64,000 nt of DNA from an uncultured Sphingomonadales bacterium (lineage in GTDB: Bacteria; Pseudomonadota; Alphaproteobacteria; Sphingomonadales; Sphingomonadaceae): assembly GCA_903839675.1 (NCBI GenBank), contig CAIMDB010000029.1, forward strand, positions 1-64,000, in the 5' to 3' direction. The notes under the pieces were generated by a model. It did not search any database. It had not been told where the DNA came from and saw only the letters and a program-made list of their open reading frames with translations. A program made the position numbers and the translations under genes. Positions within the stretch are counted from its first letter, which is position 1. Each line of letters starts with the position of its first letter. Positions 35,913 through 44,917 of the stretch are shown in pieces.

Positions 35913-36737
35913 TCAAGGCCGGGCCGTTGCACCCGATGACGGCGTGGCGGTGGTCACCGCTTGTGGTGCGGCGGCCGGTGCCGGGCGTGCGACCAGTGCG
36001 GGGCCAGTCAAAACGACGTCCTTTACGGTCGCTTCCGCCGGACCAAGCGCCGGGACAACCTGTCCGCCGACGGTGACGGCAATCTGATCGGCCCGTCCCG
36101 TCCGGATCATCGGTGTGTCGGCATTTGCGGGCACCGGATAGGCTTCGCCCTTCTTTTTCACGCCTTCAAACAGCACCTTGTCATTCTTGTCGTAGATGCG
36201 GAACCAGACGTCATCCTGCGCCGTCAGCACGACAGGGCCTGCGACTGGCTTGGGCTGAGGTGTGGCAATGGTGATGCTGTTGGCAGGTTCAGGTGCTTCA
36301 GTGGCGATCTCTGTGGGCCCACTTTCCAAAGCGCCGCTGCGCCACACGCCATAACCGACCGCAATCAGAATCACGATGATCGCGGCACTCCAGGCGAGCC
36401 AGCGGGGCGGCACCCGCGCCGGATCAGCAATGTCGTCATCCGGTTGGATGTGACGGCTTTCGCCATCTTGGCCGAGTTCAGTGCGGAGGCACTTGGCCAG
36501 TTCCACCTCATCAGCGCCCACGGTGCGGGCATAGGCTTTCACGAAGCCGACGGCATAAGTGATGGATGGCAGCGCGGAATAGACGCCTGATTCTATGGCT
36601 TCGAGGTGACGCTGAGGTATTCTCGTTTTCGTGGCAATATCAGCCAGATCAAGGCCGACCGAAGTGCGCGCCGCTCTCAGCTTATCACCCACACGTTCAA
36701 CAATGAGCGCGTCTGACGCACCCTCGGCTTCGGTCAT
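35913..36737 (-). CDS. RodZ-like helix-turn-helix membrane protein
   Basis: 274 residues from the ATG at 36737 (GGGGAG upstream). N-terminal helix-turn-helix (LRAARTSVGLDLADIATKTRIPQRHLEAIESG), one membrane helix (LAWSAAIIVILIAVGYGVW) near residue 145 and a periplasmic DUF4115-type domain (DDVWFRIYDKNDKVLFEGVKKKGEAYPV). RodZ links MreB to the elongasome; the domain order agrees, but the first domain lacks proof of MreB binding. It is 60 bases upstream of cpoB on the same strand. Confidence 0.82.
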   Translation of the reverse strand: MTEAEGASDALIVERVGDKLRAARTSVGLDLADIATKTRIPQRHLEAIESGVYSALPSITYAVGFVKAYARTVGADEVELAKCLRTELGQDGESRHIQPDDDIADPARVPPRWLAWSAAIIVILIAVGYGVWRSGALESGPTEIATEAPEPANSITIATPQPKPVAGPVVLTAQDDVWFRIYDKNDKVLFEGVKKKGEAYPVPANADTPMIRTGRADQIAVTVGGQVVPALGPAEATVKDVVLTGPALVARPAPAAAPQAVTTATPSSGATARP

Positions 36738-36818
36738 TATATACTCCCCAACTACGCAGGCCCCGAACGCCGCTTTCCCAAGCTTGAACGCGGGTGTCAA
36801 TGCCCTGCCATTTTGGTG

Positions 36819-39092
36819 CTAAGCGATCTCCACATTATTCTCTCGCGCCCACTCGATGAGAGTGGCCCTGATGTCTGCAGGTGGATGAGCCAGCAGAGTT
36901 TCCATAATTTCCTTTATAGCACAGACGTTTATTGACCGCACCATTGCTTTGACGGGTGCGATGGCTGCCGGTGTAATGGACAGGCGTTCGATGCCAATAC
37001 CGATCAGCGCCATCGCTTCCAGCGTCCGGCCACCCATTTCTCCGCAAATTGTTACCGGCACGTCCGCCGCTTCGCATTCGCGTGTCACACGGCGGATGAA
37101 CCGAAGTATGGCCGGAGACAGCCAGTCATAGCGCTCTGCCAGCTTGGGATTGGCGCGGTCGGCAGCGAACAGGAACTGCGTCAGGTCATTCGTGCCGATC
37201 GACAGGAAATCGAGCTTGGGCAGGATCATGTCCAAGGTTTCGGCGAGCGCGGGCACCTCCAGCATCGTGCCATATCGGATGCGTGTGGGCGTGGCGCGGC
37301 CTTGCTTGGTGATCCATTCCCGCTGCCGTTCAAAAATCGCGCGTGCCTCGTCAAATTCCCAAGGTTCGGACACCATCGGGAACATGACGCTGAGTGTGCG
37401 CCCGGCGGCTGCCTCCAACAAGGCGCGGGCCTGTGCCTTCATAAGGCCGTCGCGTTCCAGCGCCAGGCGGATGGCGCGCCACCCCATGGCGGGGTTTTCT
37501 TCTTCGCCGGTGTCGATGCGCAGATAGGGCAGGGCCTTGTCTCCGCCGATGTCGACAGTCCGGAAGATGACAGGCCGGTCACCCGCCGCATCCAACACAT
37601 CGCGGTACAGGCGCTGCTGGCGCTCGCGCTGCGGCATGGTAGCGGAGACGAGGAACTGGAATTCGGTGCGGAACAGGCCGATGCCATCGGCACCCGTGAC
37701 ATCGAGCTGGGCGACATCGTCCCGCAGGCCGGCGTTGACCATCAGGGTGATGCGGGCCTCATCCTTTGAGATGGGCGGCTGGTTGCGCATCGCGGCATAA
37801 GCGGCACGGCGCTTCTGGGATGTTTCCAGCCGCGCCTCAAAGGCTTCCTCCATCGCCGCACTGGGCCGGACAAAGGCAGAGGCCTGCCCGACATCAAGGA
37901 GGACAAGATCCCCTTCGCCAATGATGCGTCGGACGTTGCGCACCCGGCCAAGAACAGGGACGCCCATGGCACGCGCGACGATGGTGACGTGCGCGGTCAG
38001 CGAGCCTTCTTCAAGGATGACGCCTTTCAGGCGGCGCCGGTCATATTCCAGCAGTTCGGCAGGGCCGAGATTACGGGCAATCAGGATCGTGTCATGGCGC
38101 AGGCCCGCTTGTGCGGCAGACCCCAATTGGCCAGAAACGATGCGGAGCAGGCGGTTCGCCATGTCTTCCAGATCGTGCATCCGGTCCGCCAGCAAGGGAT
38201 CGTCGATCTGACGCATCCGCATGCGGGTGCGCTGCTGCACGCGTTCAATCGCGGCCTCTGCGGTCAGACCACTGTCGATGGCTTCGTTGATGCGTCGACG
38301 CCAGCCTTCATCATAGGCGAACATCTTATACATCTCGAGCACTTCGCGGTGCTCACCTTCGACACCGAATTCGGCTTCGCTCGCCATGCGCTCAATCTGC
38401 TCGCGCATCTTGTCAAAGGCTGCATAGACGCGGTGGCGCTCAGCTTCGGTGTCTTCGGCCACGGTGTGTTCAATGGTGACGCGCGGCTGATGGAACACGG
38501 CACGGCCCGACGCCATGCCATCGACCAGCTTAAGCCCGGACAGGCTATGGGCGGATGTGTCCTGCACCTTGGATCCGCGACGCTCATCATTATCGATCAG
38601 CCCGGCATTGGCGATCAGTTCTGACAGCACCATGGCGACGGTTTGCAGCGCCTCAATTTCTTCCTCGGCATATTTGCGCGGGTCGACATGCTGGACGCAG
38701 ACGACGCCCACGGCATCTTCCTTGCGGATGATGGGCACACCGGCAAAGCTGTGGAACAGGTCTTCGCCCGTTTCCGGCTTATAGGCAAAATCCGGGTGGC
38801 TCGTTGCTTCATCAAGGTTAAGTGTCGATATCTGTTCGGCAATTGTGCCGACCAGACCTTCGCCCAGTGCCATCTTGGTGACGTGGACGGCCTCTTGCTT
38901 CAGGCCCTTGGTTGCGAAGAGTTCCAGCAGGCCATCGCGGCGCAGATAGATGGAGCAGACTTCGCTTTGCAGAACATCAGCGATAATGCCGACCACGCGG
39001 TTGAGTTTGGCCTGCGCACTGGTCCGGGCCGCCATCACTTCATGGAGGCGGGTCAAAATTTCCCGGGACGCGGAAGCGGCACTGGCTGGCAT
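36819..39092 (-). CDS. ptsP: PTS phosphoenolpyruvate-protein phosphotransferase EI-Ntr (PtsP)
   Basis: 757 residues. First component of the nitrogen-related phosphotransferase chain: takes phosphate from PEP to a His and passes it to NPr. An N-terminal GAF domain (about residues 10-160) senses nitrogen status; the phospho-His region reads SLTAHVTIVARAMGVPVLG; the TIM-barrel PEP site includes LFRTEFQFLVS, IGTNDLTQFLFAADR and the acidic/basic CGEMGG. Lone gene here; partners NPr and IIA-Ntr are not in this window. Confidence 0.95.
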   Translation of the reverse strand: MPASAASASREILTRLHEVMAARTSAQAKLNRVVGIIADVLQSEVCSIYLRRDGLLELFATKGLKQEAVHVTKMALGEGLVGTIAEQISTLNLDEATSHPDFAYKPETGEDLFHSFAGVPIIRKEDAVGVVCVQHVDPRKYAEEEIEALQTVAMVLSELIANAGLIDNDERRGSKVQDTSAHSLSGLKLVDGMASGRAVFHQPRVTIEHTVAEDTEAERHRVYAAFDKMREQIERMASEAEFGVEGEHREVLEMYKMFAYDEGWRRRINEAIDSGLTAEAAIERVQQRTRMRMRQIDDPLLADRMHDLEDMANRLLRIVSGQLGSAAQAGLRHDTILIARNLGPAELLEYDRRRLKGVILEEGSLTAHVTIVARAMGVPVLGRVRNVRRIIGEGDLVLLDVGQASAFVRPSAAMEEAFEARLETSQKRRAAYAAMRNQPPISKDEARITLMVNAGLRDDVAQLDVTGADGIGLFRTEFQFLVSATMPQRERQQRLYRDVLDAAGDRPVIFRTVDIGGDKALPYLRIDTGEEENPAMGWRAIRLALERDGLMKAQARALLEAAAGRTLSVMFPMVSEPWEFDEARAIFERQREWITKQGRATPTRIRYGTMLEVPALAETLDMILPKLDFLSIGTNDLTQFLFAADRANPKLAERYDWLSPAILRFIRRVTRECEAADVPVTICGEMGGRTLEAMALIGIGIERLSITPAAIAPVKAMVRSINVCAIKEIMETLLAHPPADIRATLIEWARENNVEIA

Positions 39093-39166
39093 TTTACTGC
39101 GCTAGCAGTTTGTTATCGCGGATGCCAATGCGAAGAAATCGTATGCCGTTTGGGCATCGCGACGCT

Positions 39167-39649
39167 TCAACCGCCGTCGCCATCCTTGTCTTCGTTATCG
39201 GCATTCGGGTCGGGGTTTCCGGAGAGCGAGGGCACTGGCGGACGCGTTGGAAACTTGCCGCCATTGCAGGCATAGATCATCGCCTGTTCGACCAGCGATC
39301 CCGCAGCGACAGGTTCATATTTCATGGCCACATCTGCCCCCGCCCAATCGTGGGATCTCCGGCCATTCACGGTGCGCGCATAGGTCAAAGTGGCAAGGGT
39401 GCGGCGCGCACAATCAAAGCTATAGCGGACGCGCTCCACGCTGCCCCGGCCTGCACTGCTCCGCATCTCGACAAAGACCTGCATCGCCGGAAAATCGCGC
39501 AGGCCAAAGATCGGTGCCGAGGGTTTCAGGCTGGTCACGTCGACAAGAATCTGGCGACCGCCTTCATTCTCCCCCAACACAACCAGCGCCTGCGCAAAGG
39601 CGGGCGCTGGGAAGCTTGCAAGGAACAGCGAGAGGGCAGCGCGCTTCAT
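39167..39649 (-). CDS. Adhesin-E-like exported protein (third copy)
   Basis: 160 residues with a signal peptide (ALSLFLASFPAPAFAQ). Mature part: QILVDVTSLKPSA, then VERVRYSFDCARRTLATLTYAR, SHDW and YEPVAAGSLVEQAMIYACNGG, i.e. the strand, central Cys, and PxAxGSxxxxxxxxAC pattern of the surface-adhesin E family, also seen in the two island genes. A C-terminal acidic tail follows. Stop overlaps the start region of the FAD-monooxygenase gene's end by 4 bases; the order on this strand is the monooxygenase first, then nothing downstream, so this is its own unit. Function unknown. Confidence 0.65.
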   Translation of the reverse strand: MKRAALSLFLASFPAPAFAQALVVLGENEGGRQILVDVTSLKPSAPIFGLRDFPAMQVFVEMRSSAGRGSVERVRYSFDCARRTLATLTYARTVNGRRSHDWAGADVAMKYEPVAAGSLVEQAMIYACNGGKFPTRPPVPSLSGNPDPNADNEDKDGDGG

Positions 39650-41007
39650 GCAGCAGCGGTTGCCTTGCCGGGCACAGGCACGGGGTTGCCCTTGGCCGCA
39701 GCCCGCTTGGCGCCTTTGGCCAATTCCTTCTTCAGGGCGCGGCAGTAATGATCAAAATCGAGCTGGATCGTATGGCGGCGGGCGGCATAATATTGGCCGG
39801 TATAATAGTCCTCATCTGCGGCAATGATGCGCTGCATGTCGTCTTGGGCAGGCGGCAGATATTCACCCGCCAAATAGGCGCCGACCAATTTGGATTGCTG
39901 TTCGGCGAAGTTGACGAGGGTCGGCACGGGCTGGGCGAGCCCCATATAGAAGAGGTCGGGCACGCCGGGTTTCATGATGCGCTTATACAGTGGCGGCGGT
40001 CGGTTGTCGGCATCGGCGACCAGGCCGGGATCATCGAAGAACGGGAATTTGATGTCATAGCCCGTTGCCCAGACGATGGCGTCGATCTGCTCGCGGCTGC
40101 CATCGGCAAAGACCACGCCGTCGCCATCCAGCCGGTCGACACCGGGCTTCATGGTCAGGTCGCCGGAACCGGCGCGCAGCAGAAACTCGCCCGAGACGGT
40201 GCCGTGGCTTTCAAAGGGGGTGATATCGGGTTCCGGCAGGCCATAGTCGCTCATCTTGCCAACCAGCCCGCGGATCATCTTTTCCCCCAGCTTTTGCCGA
40301 AGCCATTTGGGCATCCAGGCGGGTGCCGGATTTTTGTCGAGTGGCTGCCCGCGATAATATTTGGGGAAGACCCAGACGCCGCGCCGGGCGGAGACGAACA
40401 GCTTCTCCGCAATGGGGCGCTGCGACAGTTCCGACGCGACATCCATTGCCGAATTGCCCATGCCGACGACGAGCACGCGCTTGCCGACGCAATTCACTGG
40501 TTCAAACGGGCTGCGGTAATTGTGCGAATGGATTTGCGCGCCGGTGAAGGTGCCGGGATATTCGGGTATGCGCGCGGCCCAATGATGGCCGTTCGCCACC
40601 ACCAGCGCGTCATATTCGCGTACATCGCCGGTCGACAAGGTAATGGTCCAGCCGCCGCCGGATTTCCGTTCCGCCTTTTCCACCCGCGTGTTGAACCGGA
40701 TGTGCTTCCTCAACTCGAAATGGTCGACATAGTCATGGAAGTATTGGAGCAACTGCGCGTGGTGCGGATAATCGGGCCAATGGTCCGGCACCGGAAAATC
40801 TTCAAAGGCCAGCCGCCATTTGGAGGTGTCGATATGGAGGCTCTTATAGCAGGCCGACATACCGTTGGGATTGTTGTAATACCAATTGCCACCGATGTTA
40901 TCGGAGGCCTCAAATATCTCAAATGGGATGTGATAATCCTGAAGGCGTTTGGCAGTGGTAAAGCCGGAGCAACCGGCACCGATAATGCAGACTTTGGGCA
41001 TGTTCAT
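39646..41007 (-). CDS. Flavin-containing monooxygenase
   Basis: About 453 residues from the ATG at 41007 (41001 is also possible). The FAD-binding VCIIGAGCSGFTTAKRL is at the N-terminus, the FMO-identifying FTGAQIHSHNYRSP (F-x-G-x3-H-x3-Y) lies near residue 150 and the NADPH-binding VLVVGMGNSAMDVASELS follows. Class B flavoprotein monooxygenases oxygenate N, S or ketone substrates using NADPH and O2. The H-x3-Y ending marks the FMO rather than the Baeyer-Villiger subtype. The substrate is unknown. Its stop overlaps the start of the adhesin-E-like gene by 4 bases (ATGA). Confidence 0.88.
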   Translation of the reverse strand: MNMPKVCIIGAGCSGFTTAKRLQDYHIPFEIFEASDNIGGNWYYNNPNGMSACYKSLHIDTSKWRLAFEDFPVPDHWPDYPHHAQLLQYFHDYVDHFELRKHIRFNTRVEKAERKSGGGWTITLSTGDVREYDALVVANGHHWAARIPEYPGTFTGAQIHSHNYRSPFEPVNCVGKRVLVVGMGNSAMDVASELSQRPIAEKLFVSARRGVWVFPKYYRGQPLDKNPAPAWMPKWLRQKLGEKMIRGLVGKMSDYGLPEPDITPFESHGTVSGEFLLRAGSGDLTMKPGVDRLDGDGVVFADGSREQIDAIVWATGYDIKFPFFDDPGLVADADNRPPPLYKRIMKPGVPDLFYMGLAQPVPTLVNFAEQQSKLVGAYLAGEYLPPAQDDMQRIIAADEDYYTGQYYAARRHTIQLDFDHYCRALKKELAKGAKRAAAKGNPVPVPGKATAAA

Positions 41008-41053
41008 AGGCGCAGAATGGCGCAAGCGTTGCGGATTGCAACCCTCACAAGCA

Positions 41054-42310
41054 TCAGCGGTCGGGCGTTGACCAGTCTGCGCGCGTCTTACGGCCGTGAA
41101 TTTTACGCAAGGCAAGCCCAAGGACGACGCCGGTTCCGATGGCCACAGTCAGGTCGGCCAATACCGTCAGCACCAACGTCAGCAGAAGGAGTAAGAGTTC
41201 GTCCTTGGGTAAGGCCAGAAAGCTGCGCCAACGGTGCGGCTCCATCATGTTCAACGCCGTCACCAGCAGGAGCGCTGCGAGTGCGGGCATGGCGAGCTGC
41301 CCTGCAAGGCCCGAAAAGGCCAGCATGACAATCAGGATGGTGAGCGCATGGATCAATCCCGCAACAGGTGTTTGCGCGCCGGCATTGATGTTGGTCGCGG
41401 TGCGGGCAATGGCCCCTGTTGCTGGCAGGCCGCCAAAAAGAGCTGACCCGATATTGGCGAAGCCTTGCGCCAGCACCTCAGCATTGGGGCGGTGTGCGCC
41501 TTTGATCATCCGGTCGGCGACGATGGCAGACAGCAGCGATTCCACCCCGGCCAAGAAGGCGATGACGAAGGCCGAGGGAAGCAGTTCGATGACCCTTGCC
41601 ATCGTCAGGGTGGGCAGCGTTGGCATGGGGAGACCGGCGGGCAACGCGCCATACCGTCCGCCAATCGTATCCACCGGCAAAAGGACCGCCAGCGCCGATG
41701 TCAGGGCGACGGCCACGATCAGACCCGGAAAGCGCGGGGCCAAGCGGCGGAAGCCGACGATCAAGCCAATTGTGGCGAGACCAATCCCGAAGGCGGACGT
41801 GTTCAGAGTGGCACGGGCGTCCCAGAGCGCCGTCATCTTAGGCAGGAACTCGGACGGTAATTTGGCGATGCCAAGCCCGAGAAGATCCTTCAATTGGCTG
41901 GCGCCGATGATGATCCCGATGCCGATTGTGAAGCCTGATATGACGGGTTCTGGCACATGCTCAATCAGGGATCCTGCGCGCAACACACCGGCGAGAACGA
42001 GGATCACGCCTGCCATCAGCGTCGCAAGAACAAGCCCATCATAACCGTGCGTGGCAATAACGCCGTAAACGACAACAATGAATGCGCCGGTTGGCCCTCC
42101 AATCTGGACACGGCTGCCGCCGAGCAATGAAATCAAGAGCCCGCCGATGATCGCCGTGATCAGTCCCTTGGCAGGGTCTGTGCCCGAGGCGATGGCGATC
42201 GCGATGCTCAACGGGATGGCGACCATTGCCACCGTGACCCCGGCAATTGCGTCCGCCCGGAAGGTGGCCGCTGTATAGCCGGGGAGCATCGAGAAGAGCT
42301 TTGGCTTCAT
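41054..42310 (-). CDS. SulP-family anion permease without STAS domain
   Basis: 418 residues with about ten to twelve membrane helices (AIAGVTVAMVAIPLSIAIAIASG near residue 20). SulP carriers move sulfate or other anions (bicarbonate, oxalate). The characteristic GGSRVQIGGPTGAFIVVVYG and the late IARTATNINAGAQTPVAG are present, but the cytoplasmic STAS domain usual at the C-terminus of SulP proteins is absent, since the protein ends after the last helix. It lies 40 bases downstream of the persulfide-dioxygenase-like gene, so a role in exporting sulfur oxidation products is plausible. Confidence 0.88.
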   Translation of the reverse strand: MKPKLFSMLPGYTAATFRADAIAGVTVAMVAIPLSIAIAIASGTDPAKGLITAIIGGLLISLLGGSRVQIGGPTGAFIVVVYGVIATHGYDGLVLATLMAGVILVLAGVLRAGSLIEHVPEPVISGFTIGIGIIIGASQLKDLLGLGIAKLPSEFLPKMTALWDARATLNTSAFGIGLATIGLIVGFRRLAPRFPGLIVAVALTSALAVLLPVDTIGGRYGALPAGLPMPTLPTLTMARVIELLPSAFVIAFLAGVESLLSAIVADRMIKGAHRPNAEVLAQGFANIGSALFGGLPATGAIARTATNINAGAQTPVAGLIHALTILIVMLAFSGLAGQLAMPALAALLLVTALNMMEPHRWRSFLALPKDELLLLLLTLVLTVLADLTVAIGTGVVLGLALRKIHGRKTRADWSTPDR

Positions 42311-42349
42311 GGCTAGACGCTAGGCCTCGCGCTGGGTGTCATCAACTGC

Positions 42350-43210
42350 TCAGATCGCGTTCACAGGAAGGCGCAGATAGACATGGCCCTCAGGCGTGGC
42401 CGGGGGAAGGTTTCCCGCCCGGATATTCACCTGAAGCGATGGCAGAATGAGGAGCGGTGCGGCCAACGTCTTGTCCCTCGCTTCCCGCATCGCGACGAAG
42501 GCCGCTTCGTCGATACCGTCATGGATGTGGATGTTGGCCGCTCGGTGATCTGCGACCGACGCTTCCCAAGCGGGGGTGGCGCGCGCCTCTGGCGGGTAAT
42601 CATGGCCGGTAAAGAGACGTGTGTCCTTGGGGAGGTCGAGGATCTTCCGGATGGAGCGATAAAGCTTCCGTGCGTCACCCCCGGGAAAATCGGCGCGCGC
42701 CGTCCCATAATCGGGCATGAACACAGTATCCCCGACAAAGGCAGCATCGCCGATGATGTAGGTCACGCAGGCAGGCGTATGCCCCGGTGTATGAAGGACG
42801 TTGATGGATAGGTTCCCCAAGGGCAATTCATCGCCATCGGTGACGAGCCGATCAAAAACAGATCCGTCACAGACCACATCATCAGCTTCAAACATGTCTG
42901 CAAAAATTGTCTGCACCTGCGTGATGTGGGCCCCGATGACGACAGGCGCACCAGTCTTTTCGCGGATGTGGTGCGCGGCAGACAGATGGTCGGCATGGGC
43001 ATGCGTTTCGAGAACGTATTGCAGATCAAGGCCCTGCGCGTGGACATAGTCCAAAACGGCATCGGCCGAGGCTGTGGAGATGCGCGCGTTGCGCGGCGTA
43101 AAGTCCAGCACCGGATCAATGATCGCCGCGGCCTTACTGACGGGATCGTGCACGACATAGGTGACGGTGTTGGTGGCGGTGTCGAAAAAGCCGTGGACCT
43201 GGGGCTGCAT
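42350..43210 (-). CDS. Persulfide-dioxygenase-like MBL hydrolase (Blh/ETHE1 type)
   Basis: 286 residues. A metallo-beta-lactamase fold with the metal motif ETHAHADHLSAAHHI and the distal HTPGHTPACV and GDTVFMPDYG histidine/aspartate residues. The GTARADFPGG segment is typical of the ETHE1/Blh group that oxidises glutathione persulfide to sulfite with O2. It is divergent from a BigR-type regulator and rhodanese genes, which is the known BigR regulon context in Xylella and Agrobacterium. So sulfide detoxification is the likely role. Confidence 0.9.
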   Translation of the reverse strand: MQPQVHGFFDTATNTVTYVVHDPVSKAAAIIDPVLDFTPRNARISTASADAVLDYVHAQGLDLQYVLETHAHADHLSAAHHIREKTGAPVVIGAHITQVQTIFADMFEADDVVCDGSVFDRLVTDGDELPLGNLSINVLHTPGHTPACVTYIIGDAAFVGDTVFMPDYGTARADFPGGDARKLYRSIRKILDLPKDTRLFTGHDYPPEARATPAWEASVADHRAANIHIHDGIDEAAFVAMREARDKTLAAPLLILPSLQVNIRAGNLPPATPEGHVYLRLPVNAI

Positions 43211-43244
43211 GAAAATCGACTCCTTCGTCGCTGCTGAGGTTTAA

Positions 43245-43279
43245 ATATTAGAACTTGCTAATTTAGAATCAAGTAATAT
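43245..43279. promoter_or_regulatory. Candidate BigR-type operator
   Basis: An AT-rich imperfect dyad between the divergent genes: ATATTA at 43245-43250 and TAATAT at 43274-43279, with CTTG and CAAG inside and the central CTAATTTAG. It lies between the two start codons, where a repressor of both operons would be expected. Confidence 0.5.
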
Positions 43280-43288
43280 ATTTCTATC

Positions 43289-43618
43289 ATGTTTGATCTT
43301 TCCCGCTTTGACCTGAGCCTTTTTGAAGACAGCGCCGGACGCGCCGCATCGCTGTTACGCACCCTTGCCAATGAACGACGGTTGATGATCCTGTGTCAGC
43401 TGGTGGAGGGCGAACTGTCGGTTGGCGCGCTGCAGCCCCGCGTCGGCCTGTCGCAGTCCGCATTGTCCCAGCACCTTGCCTTGTTGCGCGAGGAAGGGGT
43501 GGTGGCGACGCGGCGCGAGGGGCAATCTATTTTCTACCGCGTTGCCGATCCGGCTGCGTTGCGCGTTCTCCAAACATTGGCCGAATTGTTCTGCCCCCCT
43601 GACATGAGGACTAATTGA
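43289..43618 (+). CDS. ArsR-family persulfide-sensing regulator (BigR/SqrR-like)
   Basis: 109 residues. ArsR winged helix (RAASLLRTLANERRLMILCQLVEGELSVGAL, SQSALSQHLALLREEGVVATRREG). Two Cys, C36 (LMILCQL) and C102 (ELFCPPD), stand where BigR and SqrR form a disulfide or tetrasulfide in response to persulfides. It is upstream of the rhodanese and TauE genes, 1 base from the next start, and divergent from the persulfide-dioxygenase-like gene, which it probably represses. The sequence context gives a consistent story. Confidence 0.9.
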   Translation: MFDLSRFDLSLFEDSAGRAASLLRTLANERRLMILCQLVEGELSVGALQPRVGLSQSALSQHLALLREEGVVATRREGQSIFYRVADPAALRVLQTLAELFCPPDMRTN

Positions 43619-43619
43619 T

Positions 43620-44156
43620 ATGACAGCCACACTGACGCCGCTTTCCCCGGAGGAGGTAAAGGCACGCCTTGATGCCGGTCGTGCGGTTCTTGTCGACATT
43701 CGGGAGCCGGATGAATTTGCCCGCAGCCATGTGCCGGGCGCCCGGTCCCATCCCCTTTCGGGTTGGGAAGCCGCGCATCTGACGGTCGATCCGGATGCTG
43801 ACGTTGTCTTCACCTGCCGGTCCGGGATGCGCACCGCCGGGGCGTGCGACCGTTTGGCCGCGCGCGTGACGGGCGATGCCTATGTTCTGTCCGGTGGTCT
43901 GGATGGCTGGACGAAGGCGGGCCTTCCTGTTGCAACCGACGCCAAAGCGCCGCTGGAGATTATGCGTCAGGTTCAGATTGCCGCCGGGTCGCTGGTGCTG
44001 CTTGGCGTCGTTCTGGGCTTTGCGGTGGCCCCGGCGTTTTTCGGGCTGTCTGCCTTTGTCGGCGCAGGCCTGACCTTTGCGGGGGCCACAGGTTTTTGCG
44101 GCATGGCGCGGCTCTTGACGATGGCGCCCTGGAACCGCCGGCCGGTCACGGCCTGA
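43620..44156 (+). CDS. Rhodanese with C-terminal membrane domain (YgaP-like)
   Basis: 178 residues. Rhodanese domain (residues 5-105) with active-site loop CRSGMR (FTCRSGMRTAGACDRL), so the Cys carries the persulfide. It ends in two membrane helices (residues 120-165) of the DUF2892 kind, as in YgaP. It would move sulfur as part of sulfide detoxification. Its stop overlaps the start of the TauE gene (TGATG). Confidence 0.92.
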   Translation: MTATLTPLSPEEVKARLDAGRAVLVDIREPDEFARSHVPGARSHPLSGWEAAHLTVDPDADVVFTCRSGMRTAGACDRLAARVTGDAYVLSGGLDGWTKAGLPVATDAKAPLEIMRQVQIAAGSLVLLGVVLGFAVAPAFFGLSAFVGAGLTFAGATGFCGMARLLTMAPWNRRPVTA

Positions 44157-44914
44157 TGCTGGACCCGCACCTCATCGCCGCAATTGGCGGGCTGCTTGTC
44201 GGCCTTTTGCTGACGGTGTTTGGGGGCGGCGGGTCTGTGCTGGCGACGCCATGGCTGCTTTATGCGGTTGGGGTTGCCGACGTTCATATCGCGATTGGGA
44301 CATCGGCGGCGGCGGTCGCTGTTAACGCAGCGACGGGCCTTGCGGTGCAGGCGCGCGCCGGACGGGTGAAATGGCCCTGTGCGTCCGTCTTCGCGCTGGC
44401 GGGTCTCGCCGGGTCTCTCATCGGCGCGCACCTTGGCAAGCAGGTTGATGGCGCACACCTCGTCAAATGGTTTGCGGTCGCGATGATCGCGATTGCTATC
44501 TCCATGGTTATCCCCCGCAAGTCGGAAGGTGATCCTTCCGTCCATCTTCAGCCTGCCATGGTGCTGAAGCTGGCGCCGGTTGGGTTTCTCGCAGGGCTCG
44601 CCGCTGGATTTTTCGGGATCGGTGGCGGCTTTCTCATCGCGCCGGGCCTGATGGCCTCAACGGGGATGACATTGGCCAATGCCGCCGCATCATCGCTTGT
44701 TTCTGTGACTTTGTTTGGCGGCGCGACCAGCGCTTCCTATGCGCTGTCGGGTCAGATTGACTGGGGCCTGTTCGCGGCTCTTGTGATCGGCGGGGCGGGT
44801 GGCGCCATGCTCGGCGCGCCTGTCTCGCGCTGGTTTGCGCAGCGGATAGCGGTGGCGCGGCTGGGCTTTGCCGGGTTTGTGGTGGCAGTTGCTATCTACA
44901 TCCTGCTGCGGTGA
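44156..44914 (+). CDS. TauE/SafE-family sulfite exporter-like permease
   Basis: 252 residues with about eight membrane helices. The two-fold repeat of the TSUP family is visible (LLVGLLLTVFGGGGSVLATPWLL and VGFLAGLAAGFFGIGGGFLIAPGLM). Family members export sulfite or sulfoacetate. Coupled to the rhodanese by a TGATG overlap, so it probably removes sulfite made by the persulfide dioxygenase. The start at 44156 is chosen for this overlap; the reading frame extends far upstream but not as a gene. Confidence 0.9.
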   Translation: MLDPHLIAAIGGLLVGLLLTVFGGGGSVLATPWLLYAVGVADVHIAIGTSAAAVAVNAATGLAVQARAGRVKWPCASVFALAGLAGSLIGAHLGKQVDGAHLVKWFAVAMIAIAISMVIPRKSEGDPSVHLQPAMVLKLAPVGFLAGLAAGFFGIGGGFLIAPGLMASTGMTLANAAASSLVSVTLFGGATSASYALSGQIDWGLFAALVIGGAGGAMLGAPVSRWFAQRIAVARLGFAGFVVAVAIYILLR

Positions 44915-44917
44915 GCC

